Below are positions 32,924 through 41,113 of a stretch of DNA of 64,000 nucleotides, piece after piece. Each line of letters begins with the position of its first letter. The first letter of the stretch is position 1. The notes under the pieces were generated by a model. That model saw only the letters and a list, made by a program, of their open reading frames with translations. It made no database searches and was not told where the DNA came from. This DNA is from JAITMY01 sp031553765 (GTDB lineage Bacteria > Bacteroidota > Bacteroidia > Bacteroidales > UBA932): the NCBI GenBank assembly GCA_031553765.1, contig JAVBKY010000005.1, positions 154,224 through 218,223 of the forward strand, read 5' to 3'. A program made the translations under genes and the position numbers.

Positions 32924-33965
32924 GTTGTATTCTAAAATTGTTTATAGTTGAATTATTATTCGGGTACTCCCCCCATGAATTATAAACTTGAGGGTTAGTA
33001 TAATCATGGGTTCCTGAAATACCATTGGAGAAAGAGGCAAACTTATCCAAAAAATTGCACACCTTACTTGATGTATATTTTGTAAATCTTCTATCTACTC
33101 TTTCTACACCTAAAAATGGATTAAAATCACCAGGTGTATTTCCCAATGTCCCAGATCTAGACTTTGTCGCACCCTTTTTAAAATACCCATACTTTTCGTT
33201 AATCTGCACTTTCTTTCCAAAGGTTATGGAAAGTTGTCTTCCACCTCCCATAGGATACTTACCTTCACTCTCCTTGGAGTATTCCGTATACTGCGTTGGC
33301 AACTTATCATATCCCTGATCACCCATAAACGACTCCGCTTCTCCGCCTCCCTCCAGCATCATGCTCATGGTAACATTAGTGGACATGCTGCCGTCCGTGA
33401 GGCTGCCGCTTGTGCTAGTGCTAATGTCGCCCCCATTTTGAGTAACCAGCTGCACATCGGAACCCGTAACCCCATCTTTTTGGGTAAACATACCATTCTT
33501 TCCAAAGTGATTCCAGTCCTCACCCGCCATTGCTCCTTTGCCTGCATCATTCTTACCCATGGCGCTATTATAGTACACCGAACCGGTTTGCTCATTTTCA
33601 TACCAATCCCTTCCATCCGGGTCAACTAGGCGCACAGGGTTATTATTGCAGTATACGTATGGGCTGGTGCTGTAGTATCGCGCGGCATGAGGGTCAACAG
33701 AAAGAAATAGGCTTACCGTATGCGGTGCGAGTGTGGCAGTAGAAGTGTCGGGGGTAATGTTGCCCACAATCTTACTGGTTTTAGTGTTGAATAGCACGTT
33801 GCCAATTTCCACAACCTCCTGCCGGTCATGGAACTCAGGCAAGTTGCCGTTGCTCATGGTTGCCACGGGTACGTTATAACCATACGCGCTAAAGGGGTTG
33901 TTGGCGTGTAGTAGCGTAAAACTTAGTAAACAAATTGCAACCAGCATGTATTTTATTCTTCTCAT
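32910..33965 (-). CDS. Small exported RHS-core protein, candidate polymorphic toxin
   Basis: A 351-residue protein with a Sec signal (about 1-21, ending LLHA). It has a conserved N-terminal part (MSNGNLPEFHDRQEVVEIG, 36-54) and the RHS-associated core (FLSVDPHAARYYSTSPYVY, then NNNPVRLVDPDGRDW, 87-121). Unlike giant RHS toxins it lacks the long YD-repeat barrel. The remaining 230 residues are unrecognised and hold Gly/Ser/Met-rich and Lys/Tyr-rich parts. G+C drops from about 50% to the mid-30s near 33330 (residue about 212), as expected if the C-terminal module was swapped in. It sits 2 bases after a transglutaminase-like gene and overlaps a lipoprotein gene. A toxin role is inference. Confidence 0.72.
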   Translation of the reverse strand: MRRIKYMLVAICLLSFTLLHANNPFSAYGYNVPVATMSNGNLPEFHDRQEVVEIGNVLFNTKTSKIVGNITPDTSTATLAPHTVSLFLSVDPHAARYYSTSPYVYCNNNPVRLVDPDGRDWYENEQTGSVYYNSAMGKNDAGKGAMAGEDWNHFGKNGMFTQKDGVTGSDVQLVTQNGGDISTSTSGSLTDGSMSTNVTMSMMLEGGGEAESFMGDQGYDKLPTQYTEYSKESEGKYPMGGGRQLSITFGKKVQINEKYGYFKKGATKSRSGTLGNTPGDFNPFLGVERVDRRFTKYTSSKVCNFLDKFASFSNGISGTHDYTNPQVYNSWGEYPNNNSTINNFRIQHGTK

Positions 33966-33967
33966 AT

Positions 33968-35017
33968 TTACTGCATGTTTGAATTATTAAAAAAGACCAA
34001 ATTCTTGTTATGGTACCTCTCCTTGTGCCGCTGTAGCGAGCTTAGCCAGCTGAGGTACATTTGAGCGGGCATTTTGCGATAGCCTAACGCGTGTATTTGA
34101 GCATACATAGCTTCTGCTTGCGAGAGTAATGCATTATCCTGCCTGTGCTGGTATGCTTGCATGGTAGCTTCGGCTTGTAGCAGGAGGGCGTTTATGCAGT
34201 TGGGGTAGTATTTCAGCGCTTTGCTACAGCACTGCCGCACAAAATTGCCATCACTGCTACTATACTTTTTTTGATACCCTTGAGCTAAATCCACCAGGCA
34301 AAGTGCTATGGATTGCCGCTGCGATAGGGTATCCATGTATATACCGCTGCGCACAGCATCTAGGTGAATGTAGCCGGAGGCCATAAGCCATGCATCCACG
34401 GGGAAATCACCGCTGGTTAACTCTGTGTTGTACCAGCCGGATTGCTTATTCCGGAGCTTAATGTACATGTGGTTGGGAGCTAAAGCAAGCCATGCCTGCT
34501 CACCCATTTCCTCTGCAATTAGCTTATATAGCATGGGGAGCGAGTGGCAATTACCCTTACATGTTTGCATTAGCTTCGTTATAAACATATTATCCCACGA
34601 TTCCGTGCCGGAAAAATCGTCAAAATTATAGGTAAAGGGCACGCTGTAATACACGCTCCCGTCGCGGTCGATGTAGGGCACGGAGTCCACCATGAAGGTG
34701 TATATGGCGGCATGCTTCCGCACGCTGAGGCTATCTTCTTGGGTATAGCTTAGCTGTTTGGAATGTGAAATTTGCAAGCAAAGATCTTTATACTGTGCTA
34801 TAACTTCACAAAAGTCGTTATAGCTGTTTTTATTGTCGTAGTAGGCGTTTTCAACAAGAAATACAGCTCGCTTAAAATTTTGAGGTTGCCTGCAGGCAAG
34901 CATGCTGCACAGCTCATTATAAGATTCGTGGTAGCATGAAGCAAAGGGCTGTCCACAAGATTTGTGTGCGGACAATATACAAATTGCAATAGTAATATAG
35001 CGTGCTAAGCACCTCAT
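33968..35017 (-). CDS. Exported predicted transglutaminase-fold protein A
   Basis: A 349-residue protein with a signal peptide (about 1-22). It resembles the next gene upstream along most of its length (ENAYYDNKNSY/ENAYYDNQKSY; NCHSLPMLY/QCHSLPLLY; YMDTLSQRQS/YMDTLSTKEV). The visible triad-like residues are C157 (GNCHSLP), H183 (APNHMYIKL) and E199 (NTELTSGDF), in the order and spacing of transglutaminase/papain-type folds. The C-terminal third looks like a helical TPR-like tail (KALKYYPNCINALLLQAEA). It could be a protease, deamidase or crosslinking enzyme. Its place between a paralogue and the RHS gene suggests it acts on that protein. Confidence 0.6.
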   Translation of the reverse strand: MRCLARYITIAICILSAHKSCGQPFASCYHESYNELCSMLACRQPQNFKRAVFLVENAYYDNKNSYNDFCEVIAQYKDLCLQISHSKQLSYTQEDSLSVRKHAAIYTFMVDSVPYIDRDGSVYYSVPFTYNFDDFSGTESWDNMFITKLMQTCKGNCHSLPMLYKLIAEEMGEQAWLALAPNHMYIKLRNKQSGWYNTELTSGDFPVDAWLMASGYIHLDAVRSGIYMDTLSQRQSIALCLVDLAQGYQKKYSSSDGNFVRQCCSKALKYYPNCINALLLQAEATMQAYQHRQDNALLSQAEAMYAQIHALGYRKMPAQMYLSWLSSLQRHKERYHNKNLVFFNNSNMQ

Positions 35018-36306
35018 TTTATCGTCTGTTTCAATTTCATTCTTTGCTGATTTTCGGACTTTGATTTTTCCTTTTTTACTTGATTAAGCCAGTCAGCATA
35101 TACACCATCGGGCATCTCCTCATAGCCCAAGTTGTCAATGGTGGCGTATGAATCCAGCATTAACTTATACAATGCGCTGGCTTGCGGATAGAGGTTTAGC
35201 TGCTGAACCGGGGGAAAGTTGTTGCGCTCGGCGACATAGTGAAAGCGTGCCGTATGAAAGTTGGCATATATCATTCGCGCGTGGAGACAATCGGGATAGT
35301 GTGATAAAACCGCATCCAGACATTGCTTAACAAATTCATCGTATCCATACTTTTTCACATATCCTCTTACCAGATCTACCATAACATTTGCCACCACTTC
35401 TTTAGTACTTAGCGTGTCCATATATAGCCCCTTGCGCAGCGCCTCAGATTTTATAAATCCGCTGTTGAGGTAGTGGTAGTTGCTTAAAATAGCTCCGGAT
35501 GTCAGCTCCAGATTATGCCAATATCTCCGGTTGTCCTGAATTTTGATAAAAGTATGCTTGGGAGAGAGTGATAGATTAGCCTTAGTTTTAAGCTCATTAG
35601 CTAATATGAGGTACAGTAGCGGCAGGGAGTGGCATTGACCTGTGTTTTCGTCTACTAATTTGGTGACAAAATACTTGCTAAAATTCTTTTTCGCGCCGGG
35701 ATCATCAAAATCATACCGCATGGGGTAGTGTGTTAGGGTTTGCTCTTTATTGGGAAGTTTGACCTCAAACGTATCTGTCATGAAAGCAAAAATCATCATG
35801 TTTTTTACTAACTCGTCATTAGGATTTAACTTCAGCTGCTTCATTTTAAGCCTGCACAAGTTGGCCATTTCCTGAATTTTACGATTGTATGCCTCGTAAC
35901 TCTTTTGATTGTCATAGTATGCGTTTTCGGCATAAAATACGGCATCTTTTATGCTAAGAGGGGTTTTGCCCGATAGCATATCGTTTATCTTTTTGAAGGC
36001 TTGAAAAAAAGAAGATGTGCCTTTAGAGTGCCTGAAATCGGGAAGAGGAATGACTGGTGAGCGTGAATCCGGCTTCTGCTTGTATTGCTGTCTCATCATT
36101 CTTTCGTGCTGCTCCCTATGCTGCATAACCATTGAGTGATTCTGCGCCTGTGGCGATACGAAAGTTGCGGACGGTAAGTGAAGGGTGTGTGATACTTGTT
36201 GTGGGGTGAGGATGTCCACAAAAGAGCTCTGTGCAAAAATTAGATTACTAAAACAAATGCAAAATAGGAGAAGCGTGTATGGTCTTGAAAAAAACAATAT
36301 ATTCAA
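35014..36306 (-). CDS. Exported predicted transglutaminase-fold protein B
   Basis: A 430-residue paralogue of the previous protein with a signal peptide (about 1-25, ending FAQ). An extra basic, His/Gln/Met-rich region (about 35-100) precedes the shared core. The triad-like residues are C225 (GQCHSLP), H251 (SPKHTFIKI) and E267 (NLELTSGAI). The C-terminal part is helical (DAVLSHYPDCLHARMIYANF). Its stop overlaps the start of copy A by 4 bases, so this is the first gene of the tightly packed island. Two diverged copies in a row suggest duplication with specialisation. The assignment of fold is by motif only. Confidence 0.6.
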   Translation of the reverse strand: MNILFFSRPYTLLLFCICFSNLIFAQSSFVDILTPQQVSHTLHLPSATFVSPQAQNHSMVMQHREQHERMMRQQYKQKPDSRSPVIPLPDFRHSKGTSSFFQAFKKINDMLSGKTPLSIKDAVFYAENAYYDNQKSYEAYNRKIQEMANLCRLKMKQLKLNPNDELVKNMMIFAFMTDTFEVKLPNKEQTLTHYPMRYDFDDPGAKKNFSKYFVTKLVDENTGQCHSLPLLYLILANELKTKANLSLSPKHTFIKIQDNRRYWHNLELTSGAILSNYHYLNSGFIKSEALRKGLYMDTLSTKEVVANVMVDLVRGYVKKYGYDEFVKQCLDAVLSHYPDCLHARMIYANFHTARFHYVAERNNFPPVQQLNLYPQASALYKLMLDSYATIDNLGYEEMPDGVYADWLNQVKKEKSKSENQQRMKLKQTIK

Positions 36307-36387
36307 TGCGTGTGTAGCATTGTAAAGTTAGTGTTTTTCTTGAAAAAATGCAAGAGTAGTTCCGGTATGAAAACTAACGGTTTAACT

Positions 36388-37107
36388 TTAAAACCTCAAA
36401 TAAAAATCTTTGGTCAGCGCTTGATATTCGGAAGTAAACGAGTTGAGGGCGCTGTTTTCTATGTATAGGGTTTGCTCATCCAACTTTTCTTTGTTGCGCG
36501 AAAACTCCATGAGTAGGCGCTTTGTGGGGCGGTCTTTTTTTGTGGAAACATTCAGCTTGCGGTTGCAATATAGCCCTGCTTTTGCAGCTAGCGCAATAAA
36601 AATATTCCCTTCTACATAGGGCATGACAACTGCTAATCTTCCTTGTGGAGTGAGCAGGCGTGCGCTACCGTGAATTAGCTCCTCGTGCAGCAGCTCCTCT
36701 GCATGGCGTGCTGTTGTACGCCCGCTATCGGGTGAGGTGAGCGATTGCTTAAAGTAGGGTGGGTTGGATACAATGAGGTCGTAGCGTGAGGTTTTTTTAC
36801 TAGCAAAGGCGTTGAAATTTTGGTGAATGGTGTTGAGACGCGGTGCCCACGGGCTTGCTTCTGCATTTTGCCTTGCCTGTTGTGCCGCGTCTTCATCAAT
36901 CTCTACCCCATCTATCTGTGCGGTGGCTACGCGCTGTGCCAGCATAATGGCAATAAGTCCGGTGCCTGTTCCTACATCCAATATGCGCTGCGGAGCTTCA
37001 TCTACATTCACCCAAGCGCCAAGCAGTACGCCATCGGTACCCACTTTCATGGGGCAGGCATCTTGGTGAATGGTAAATTGCTTGAATTTGAAGTAGTCGT
37101 TGGGCAT
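36388..37107 (-). CDS. trmN6: tRNA1(Val) (adenine(37)-N6)-methyltransferase
   Basis: A SAM-dependent N6-adenine methyltransferase of 239 residues (YfiC/TrmN6 family). It has FTIHQDACPMKVGTDGVLLG, the SAM motif ILDVGTGTGLIAIMLAQR and the catalytic NPPYF (DLIVSNPPYFKQSL). In E. coli the enzyme modifies A37 of tRNA-Val1. The CPMKVGTDGVLLGAW block and length are typical of this family and distinguish it from PrmC and RsmC. A tandem-repeat-bearing spacer separates it from ribF upstream. Confidence 0.92.
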   Translation of the reverse strand: MPNDYFKFKQFTIHQDACPMKVGTDGVLLGAWVNVDEAPQRILDVGTGTGLIAIMLAQRVATAQIDGVEIDEDAAQQARQNAEASPWAPRLNTIHQNFNAFASKKTSRYDLIVSNPPYFKQSLTSPDSGRTTARHAEELLHEELIHGSARLLTPQGRLAVVMPYVEGNIFIALAAKAGLYCNRKLNVSTKKDRPTKRLLMEFSRNKEKLDEQTLYIENSALNSFTSEYQALTKDFYLRF

Positions 37108-37111
37108 AATT

Positions 37112-37250
37112 CAAGATAAAGGCTTCGCGATAAAAAGATAAAGAGATAAAAAATACGGACAAATTTATTGCGAAGCATTTATCGTGCGAAGCACATTTAT
37201 CCCTTTATCGTTGCGAAGCAACATTTATCCTTTTATCTTTTTGTCGTTTA
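37112..37250. repeat. Short tandem/inverted repeats between ribF and trmN6
   Basis: Three copies of gcgaagca (starting 37170, 37186 and 37213) each precede an atttat word, and an inverted form ggcttcgcgataaaaagata lies at the left end. On the minus strand the unit reads roughly GATAAATG(n)GCTTCGCA. The array ends against the ribF stop. It does not look like a CRISPR array, because units and spacers are too short and irregular. Confidence 0.55.
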
Positions 37251-38166
37251 ACATGTTTTTTGCTTTCACCTCATCCTCCCTCAGCTGCTCTTGCAACTCC
37301 TCCAGCGAGGCCATTTTACGCTCATCGCGTAGGCGGTCAATAAATTCTATGGTAATTTCTTTGCCGTAAATATCTTGAGAGAAATCAAAAATATGCACTT
37401 CGGCGCTGCGGCTTTGGCTATTGTTTACAGTGGGACGAGTGCCAATGTTGAGCATGCCACCGTATTGCTGATTGTCAATAGTTACAAGTACAGCGTATGC
37501 GCCAATTTTTGGGAGCATTTTTAGTGAGCATTCGGGCTGAATATTTGCCGTGGGAAAGCCTATTTGCCTGCCTATACGGCTGCCGTTAACCACCTGCCCG
37601 CGTAGCGTGTAATTGTAGCAAAGCATGGTGTTGGCTGTAGCAATATCACCTTTATGTAGTGCGTTGCGAATGCTGGTGGAGCTTACCTCCTCCCCATTTT
37701 GTATGCAAGCCGGTACGCGCAAGGTGTCGATGTTGTGTAGGCTGCCCAGCGCCTGTATCTTACCAAAACCCGCTGAAGCTCCACGACCTATGTTGTGGTC
37801 AAAACCCACAATTAGCTTCTTGGTGTGGAGCGCTTGTACAAGGTATTGCTCAAAAAAATCCTCAGCCTCTAAAGCCGCCAACTCCCTGGTAAACGGAATT
37901 ACCACAAGGTGGTCAACGCCAAGCAGGGATAAGCGTTGTTCTTTTTCCTCAAAGCAGGTGAGCAGCTGTAATCCCTCATCCTTACCCAGTACTACGCGAG
38001 GGTGGGGGTGGTAGGTAACCACGCACGATGGTAGCCCACCCTCATTAGCAACGTGTAGCAATTGGCGTATTACGGATATGTGACCGCAGTGAATACCATC
38101 AAAAAATCCGGTGGTAACCGCTAGCGCATCAAATACAGGTATGTTGGGGTAGGTATGCGTTTGCAT
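37225..38166 (-). CDS. ribF: Bifunctional riboflavin kinase / FAD synthetase
   Basis: RibF makes FMN from riboflavin and then FAD. The 313-residue protein has the N-terminal FAD synthetase domain (TTGFFDGIHCGHISVIRQL with the GxHxGH-like motif, and STSIRNALHKGDI) and the C-terminal riboflavin kinase domain (GFPTANI, INIGTRPTV-like NIGTRPTVNNS, IEFIDRLRDERKMASLEEL). I chose ATG at 38166; a TTG 18 bases upstream would lie inside a TACCTTTG promoter box. With that box the transcript would begin at or next to the ATG. Confidence 0.95.
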   Translation of the reverse strand: MQTHTYPNIPVFDALAVTTGFFDGIHCGHISVIRQLLHVANEGGLPSCVVTYHPHPRVVLGKDEGLQLLTCFEEKEQRLSLLGVDHLVVIPFTRELAALEAEDFFEQYLVQALHTKKLIVGFDHNIGRGASAGFGKIQALGSLHNIDTLRVPACIQNGEEVSSTSIRNALHKGDIATANTMLCYNYTLRGQVVNGSRIGRQIGFPTANIQPECSLKMLPKIGAYAVLVTIDNQQYGGMLNIGTRPTVNNSQSRSAEVHIFDFSQDIYGKEITIEFIDRLRDERKMASLEELQEQLREDEVKAKNMLNDKKIKG

Positions 38167-38172
38167 AGCGTG

Positions 38173-38180
38173 CAAAGGTA
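38173..38180 (-). promoter_or_regulatory. -7 box giving a near-leaderless ribF transcript
   Basis: On the minus strand TACCTTTG is followed after six bases by the ribF ATG. Initiation is expected about 5-8 bases after the box, so the mRNA would have almost no 5' leader. Confidence 0.5.
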
Positions 38181-38218
38181 GCAATTTTTAGCCTTTCGGA
38201 AAATTGGCGGGATTTTTG

Positions 38219-38226
38219 TACTTTTG
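38219..38226 (+). promoter_or_regulatory. -7 box for the Porin_10 gene
   Basis: TACTTTTG, a match to TAnnTTTG, lies 12 bases before the ATG at 38239. It is divergent from the ribF box at 38173-38180. A short leader of a few bases is implied. Confidence 0.5.
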
Positions 38227-38238
38227 TAGTTTGTACTT

Positions 38239-40344
38239 ATGTCATCCCGTTTGCGCGTCATACTCTTTTCGGTGCTAATGGTTCTGTCGTGCGTTGCGCT
38301 TGCGCAGCCTGGCAACGAGCCTGAGCCCGATCTTGTCATGCCCGATGCCGCCGAGGATGTAGTGTTTCCCGATAGCGTGCCGGCGCGTATTGATACTGCG
38401 ATTTTCTCCTTTGGTGATACAGCCCAACTTGAAAATGTTGTTTTGCGCAAAAAGGAGCGCAGGCTGGAGTTGCCTAAGGGAGTTGAAACCACCGTTTCTG
38501 ACACCACCAATACATCCCGCATTTTTCACTATAACGTTAATCGGTTCACTAATGATGTCGAGCTGCTGGGAATTGATACTAGCTTGTCCTCCTATCGTAC
38601 CGACTATCCCTTCTTTCGTGCCGATGTGGGGGCATTTTTCTTGGGAAACTTAGGAAGTCCGGTGATGTACTATGATTTTTTTAAGCGTACAAACGACTAC
38701 GATTTTATTTTCCAACAACCCTACGCCGCCTACTTCTTTTCTCCAACCAACGCTTCGTTTTATAACACCACTACGCCTTACACGTTGCTTTACTACGATT
38801 GGGCGGGTTCTAAAGCGCAGATGGAAGACCAGCTGAGGGTGCTGCACGCGCAGAATATTTTGTCGAACCTAAGCTTTGTGCTGGAGTATAACAACATGGG
38901 AACCAAAGGGCAGTATCCGCGTCAGTACATCAAAAATAGGTCATTGAACGTGGGTATTTCCTACTTGGGAAAATATTACAAAGCCAACATAGGCTATATT
39001 TTCAACGATGTGGAGGGACAGGAGAGCGGTGGTATTGTTGACGATAAAATGATTACGGATACCGTGGTAGATCCGCAAATGCAGGTGGCGCGACTGCAAA
39101 ATGGAAAGAATACGCTGAAAAACCATCGTTTTTATCTTACGCATTCGTTGGATATTCCCATGATTTATTTTGGTAACGATAGCGTAATAAATAACGTACT
39201 CATTGGTCGCATAGGGCACTCAATGGAGTACTCCACCTACAGCAAACTGTACACCGATCAGTCAGATACATCGTACTACACCAATAGCTATTACAGCTAT
39301 GCTAATACGCGTGACTCGCTTGGTTTGCGTAACTTTGAAAATAAGTTGTTTCTGCAGTTACGTCCCATGCGCGCCTTTATTTTTGAGTCGCTCACAGGAG
39401 GGGTGGGCTACAAGAGCATGCACTCGTATATGTTTGAGCCCGGCATGTACCTTACGGGGGCTTCAGACCAATTTTTGCACACCGGCTACTTCTACGCCTC
39501 CGCATCGGGGTGGTACAAGAAATACTTTCAGTGGAACGGCTTTGGAGAACTCAACTTTTTGGGTTACAAAAGTGGTGACTATAAGTTGGGTGGCGACCTT
39601 ACGTTTTCTGTGTATCCTGGTATAGTTAAAAAGGGAATTCACCTAACTGTTAGCGCAATGTTTTCGGGTACATCACCCGATATGTTTATTGAAAACTACT
39701 CCACCAACCACTACAAGTGGACTACTGATTATAACCGTGAAACGGAGGGGCGTTTGCAGGCTAAGTTGAGTATTCCCTCATGGCGCTGCGAGGTAAGTGT
39801 GAGCCAGAGCGTATTCAATAACTACATCTATTTTGCAGGGGAAAGCACGGCAAAGTATGGCGATAATATTACCCCGGAACAGTATGATGAAGCGCTTAGC
39901 ATAACGGGCTTAACGGTAAGCCAGAATTTGGAGGCGGCGGGTTTTCATTTTAACCACAGGCTGCTGTTTCAGCTCTCGTCAGATGAAAAGATAGTATCGC
40001 TTCCCAAGTTTGCCCTAAGCGCCTCGTACTACTATGAGTGTGATATTGTAAAAAAGGTGCTACGCATGCAGCTGGGAGTGGATTTTCAGTATGCCACCAA
40101 GTTCAATGGCTACGGCTACAACCCCTCGGTGGGTATGTTTTACACCTCGCAGGTGCAGCAGGGTAACTACCTATGGACCGATGCTTTTATTGCCTTTCGC
40201 TGGAAGCGTGCTACGCCCTTTATCAAGTGTGAGCACGTAGGGCAAGGCCTGATAGATGGTAATACCAACTACTTCTCAGCCGTTCACTACCCGCGTAATG
40301 CGCGCGTGTTTAAATTCGGCCTTTCTTGGAAGTTTTTTGACTAA
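38239..40344 (+). CDS. Putative porin, Porin_10 family
   Basis: A large predicted outer-membrane protein of 701 residues. A signal peptide (about 1-23, ending VALAQ) is followed by a Pro/Asp-rich stretch, and then from about residue 90 by long alternating strands rich in Tyr, Phe and Asn. Recognisable family wording includes GNLGSPVMYYDFFKR, YFFSPTNASFYNTTTPYT, AQNILSNLSFVLEYNNMG and GQYPRQYIKN. This fits the Bacteroidota 'putative porin' family. It ends with an aromatic residue pair (SWKFFD). The substrate is unknown. DUF3109 follows after 55 bases and may be co-transcribed. Confidence 0.85.
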   Translation: MSSRLRVILFSVLMVLSCVALAQPGNEPEPDLVMPDAAEDVVFPDSVPARIDTAIFSFGDTAQLENVVLRKKERRLELPKGVETTVSDTTNTSRIFHYNVNRFTNDVELLGIDTSLSSYRTDYPFFRADVGAFFLGNLGSPVMYYDFFKRTNDYDFIFQQPYAAYFFSPTNASFYNTTTPYTLLYYDWAGSKAQMEDQLRVLHAQNILSNLSFVLEYNNMGTKGQYPRQYIKNRSLNVGISYLGKYYKANIGYIFNDVEGQESGGIVDDKMITDTVVDPQMQVARLQNGKNTLKNHRFYLTHSLDIPMIYFGNDSVINNVLIGRIGHSMEYSTYSKLYTDQSDTSYYTNSYYSYANTRDSLGLRNFENKLFLQLRPMRAFIFESLTGGVGYKSMHSYMFEPGMYLTGASDQFLHTGYFYASASGWYKKYFQWNGFGELNFLGYKSGDYKLGGDLTFSVYPGIVKKGIHLTVSAMFSGTSPDMFIENYSTNHYKWTTDYNRETEGRLQAKLSIPSWRCEVSVSQSVFNNYIYFAGESTAKYGDNITPEQYDEALSITGLTVSQNLEAAGFHFNHRLLFQLSSDEKIVSLPKFALSASYYYECDIVKKVLRMQLGVDFQYATKFNGYGYNPSVGMFYTSQVQQGNYLWTDAFIAFRWKRATPFIKCEHVGQGLIDGNTNYFSAVHYPRNARVFKFGLSWKFFD

Positions 40345-40399
40345 AGGGTCAGCTGTAGGGCAATATTGCGCCGCTTCACTTTACTTACTACATTAGGTT

Positions 40400-40975
40400 A
40401 TGCTTCAAATAGATGATAAAATAGTTTCTGTGGATTTGCTTCGTAGGCATTTCTGCTGCGATCTTGATGTGTGCGCCGGCATATGCTGCGTGCATGGCGA
40501 TAGCGGCGCACCGCTGGACCCCGAGGAAAAGAAAATATTGCAGCGCGAGTTTGCCAACTTTCAGCCTTACCTGACAAAGAAGGGTTTGGCAGCCGTGGTT
40601 GAGCAAGGCGTTGCCGTGGTGGATAGCGATGGTGATTTGGTTACCCCGCTGGTGGGTGATAGCGAAGAGTGTGCCTACTCCTACTTTACCGAGGATGGTT
40701 TATGCCTATGCGCTATTGAAAAAGCCTATTTTGAAAAAAAGACTACCTACCGTAAGCCTATTTCATGCCATTTGTATCCTATTAGGGTGAAAAAATTAGG
40801 AGATAATTATGCCCTTAACTACGACCGTTGGAGTATCTGCCAGTGCGCGCGAGATAAGGGGGAACGTGATCAGATTCCGGTATTTAAATTTCTTAAAGAC
40901 CCGATTATAAGGAAATTCGGCGAAGGGTTTTACGACCAGCTGGAGGAGGCGTATAAGCTACTGGATTTATCATAG
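40400..40975 (+). CDS. DUF3109 family cysteine-rich protein
   Basis: A 191-residue protein unusually rich in cysteines: HFCCDLDVCAGICC at about 17-31, ECAYS and CLCAIE near 94-107, SCHLYPIRV and CQCARDKGE. The pattern is that of DUF3109, related to YkgJ-type proteins that probably bind zinc or an iron-sulfur cluster. No enzymatic activity is established. It lies between the porin and a TlpA-like gene. Confidence 0.85.
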   Translation: MLQIDDKIVSVDLLRRHFCCDLDVCAGICCVHGDSGAPLDPEEKKILQREFANFQPYLTKKGLAAVVEQGVAVVDSDGDLVTPLVGDSEECAYSYFTEDGLCLCAIEKAYFEKKTTYRKPISCHLYPIRVKKLGDNYALNYDRWSICQCARDKGERDQIPVFKFLKDPIIRKFGEGFYDQLEEAYKLLDLS

Positions 40976-41113
40976 CTGAGAACGGTCTGTTAAAATAAAG
41001 GACTTGTTTTGAGTATTAGAAATGAGGTTGTTAAAAAATCAAAAATGACGAATAATCTACCTGCAATAGTAGCTAAATTTGTTGTCATTTTATTTAGGAA
41101 TCAAAGAAGAACG

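Noticed and set aside
37112..37250. Possible CRISPR array
   Set aside because: The repeated units are only about 8-14 bases and the spacing is irregular. No cas gene is nearby.
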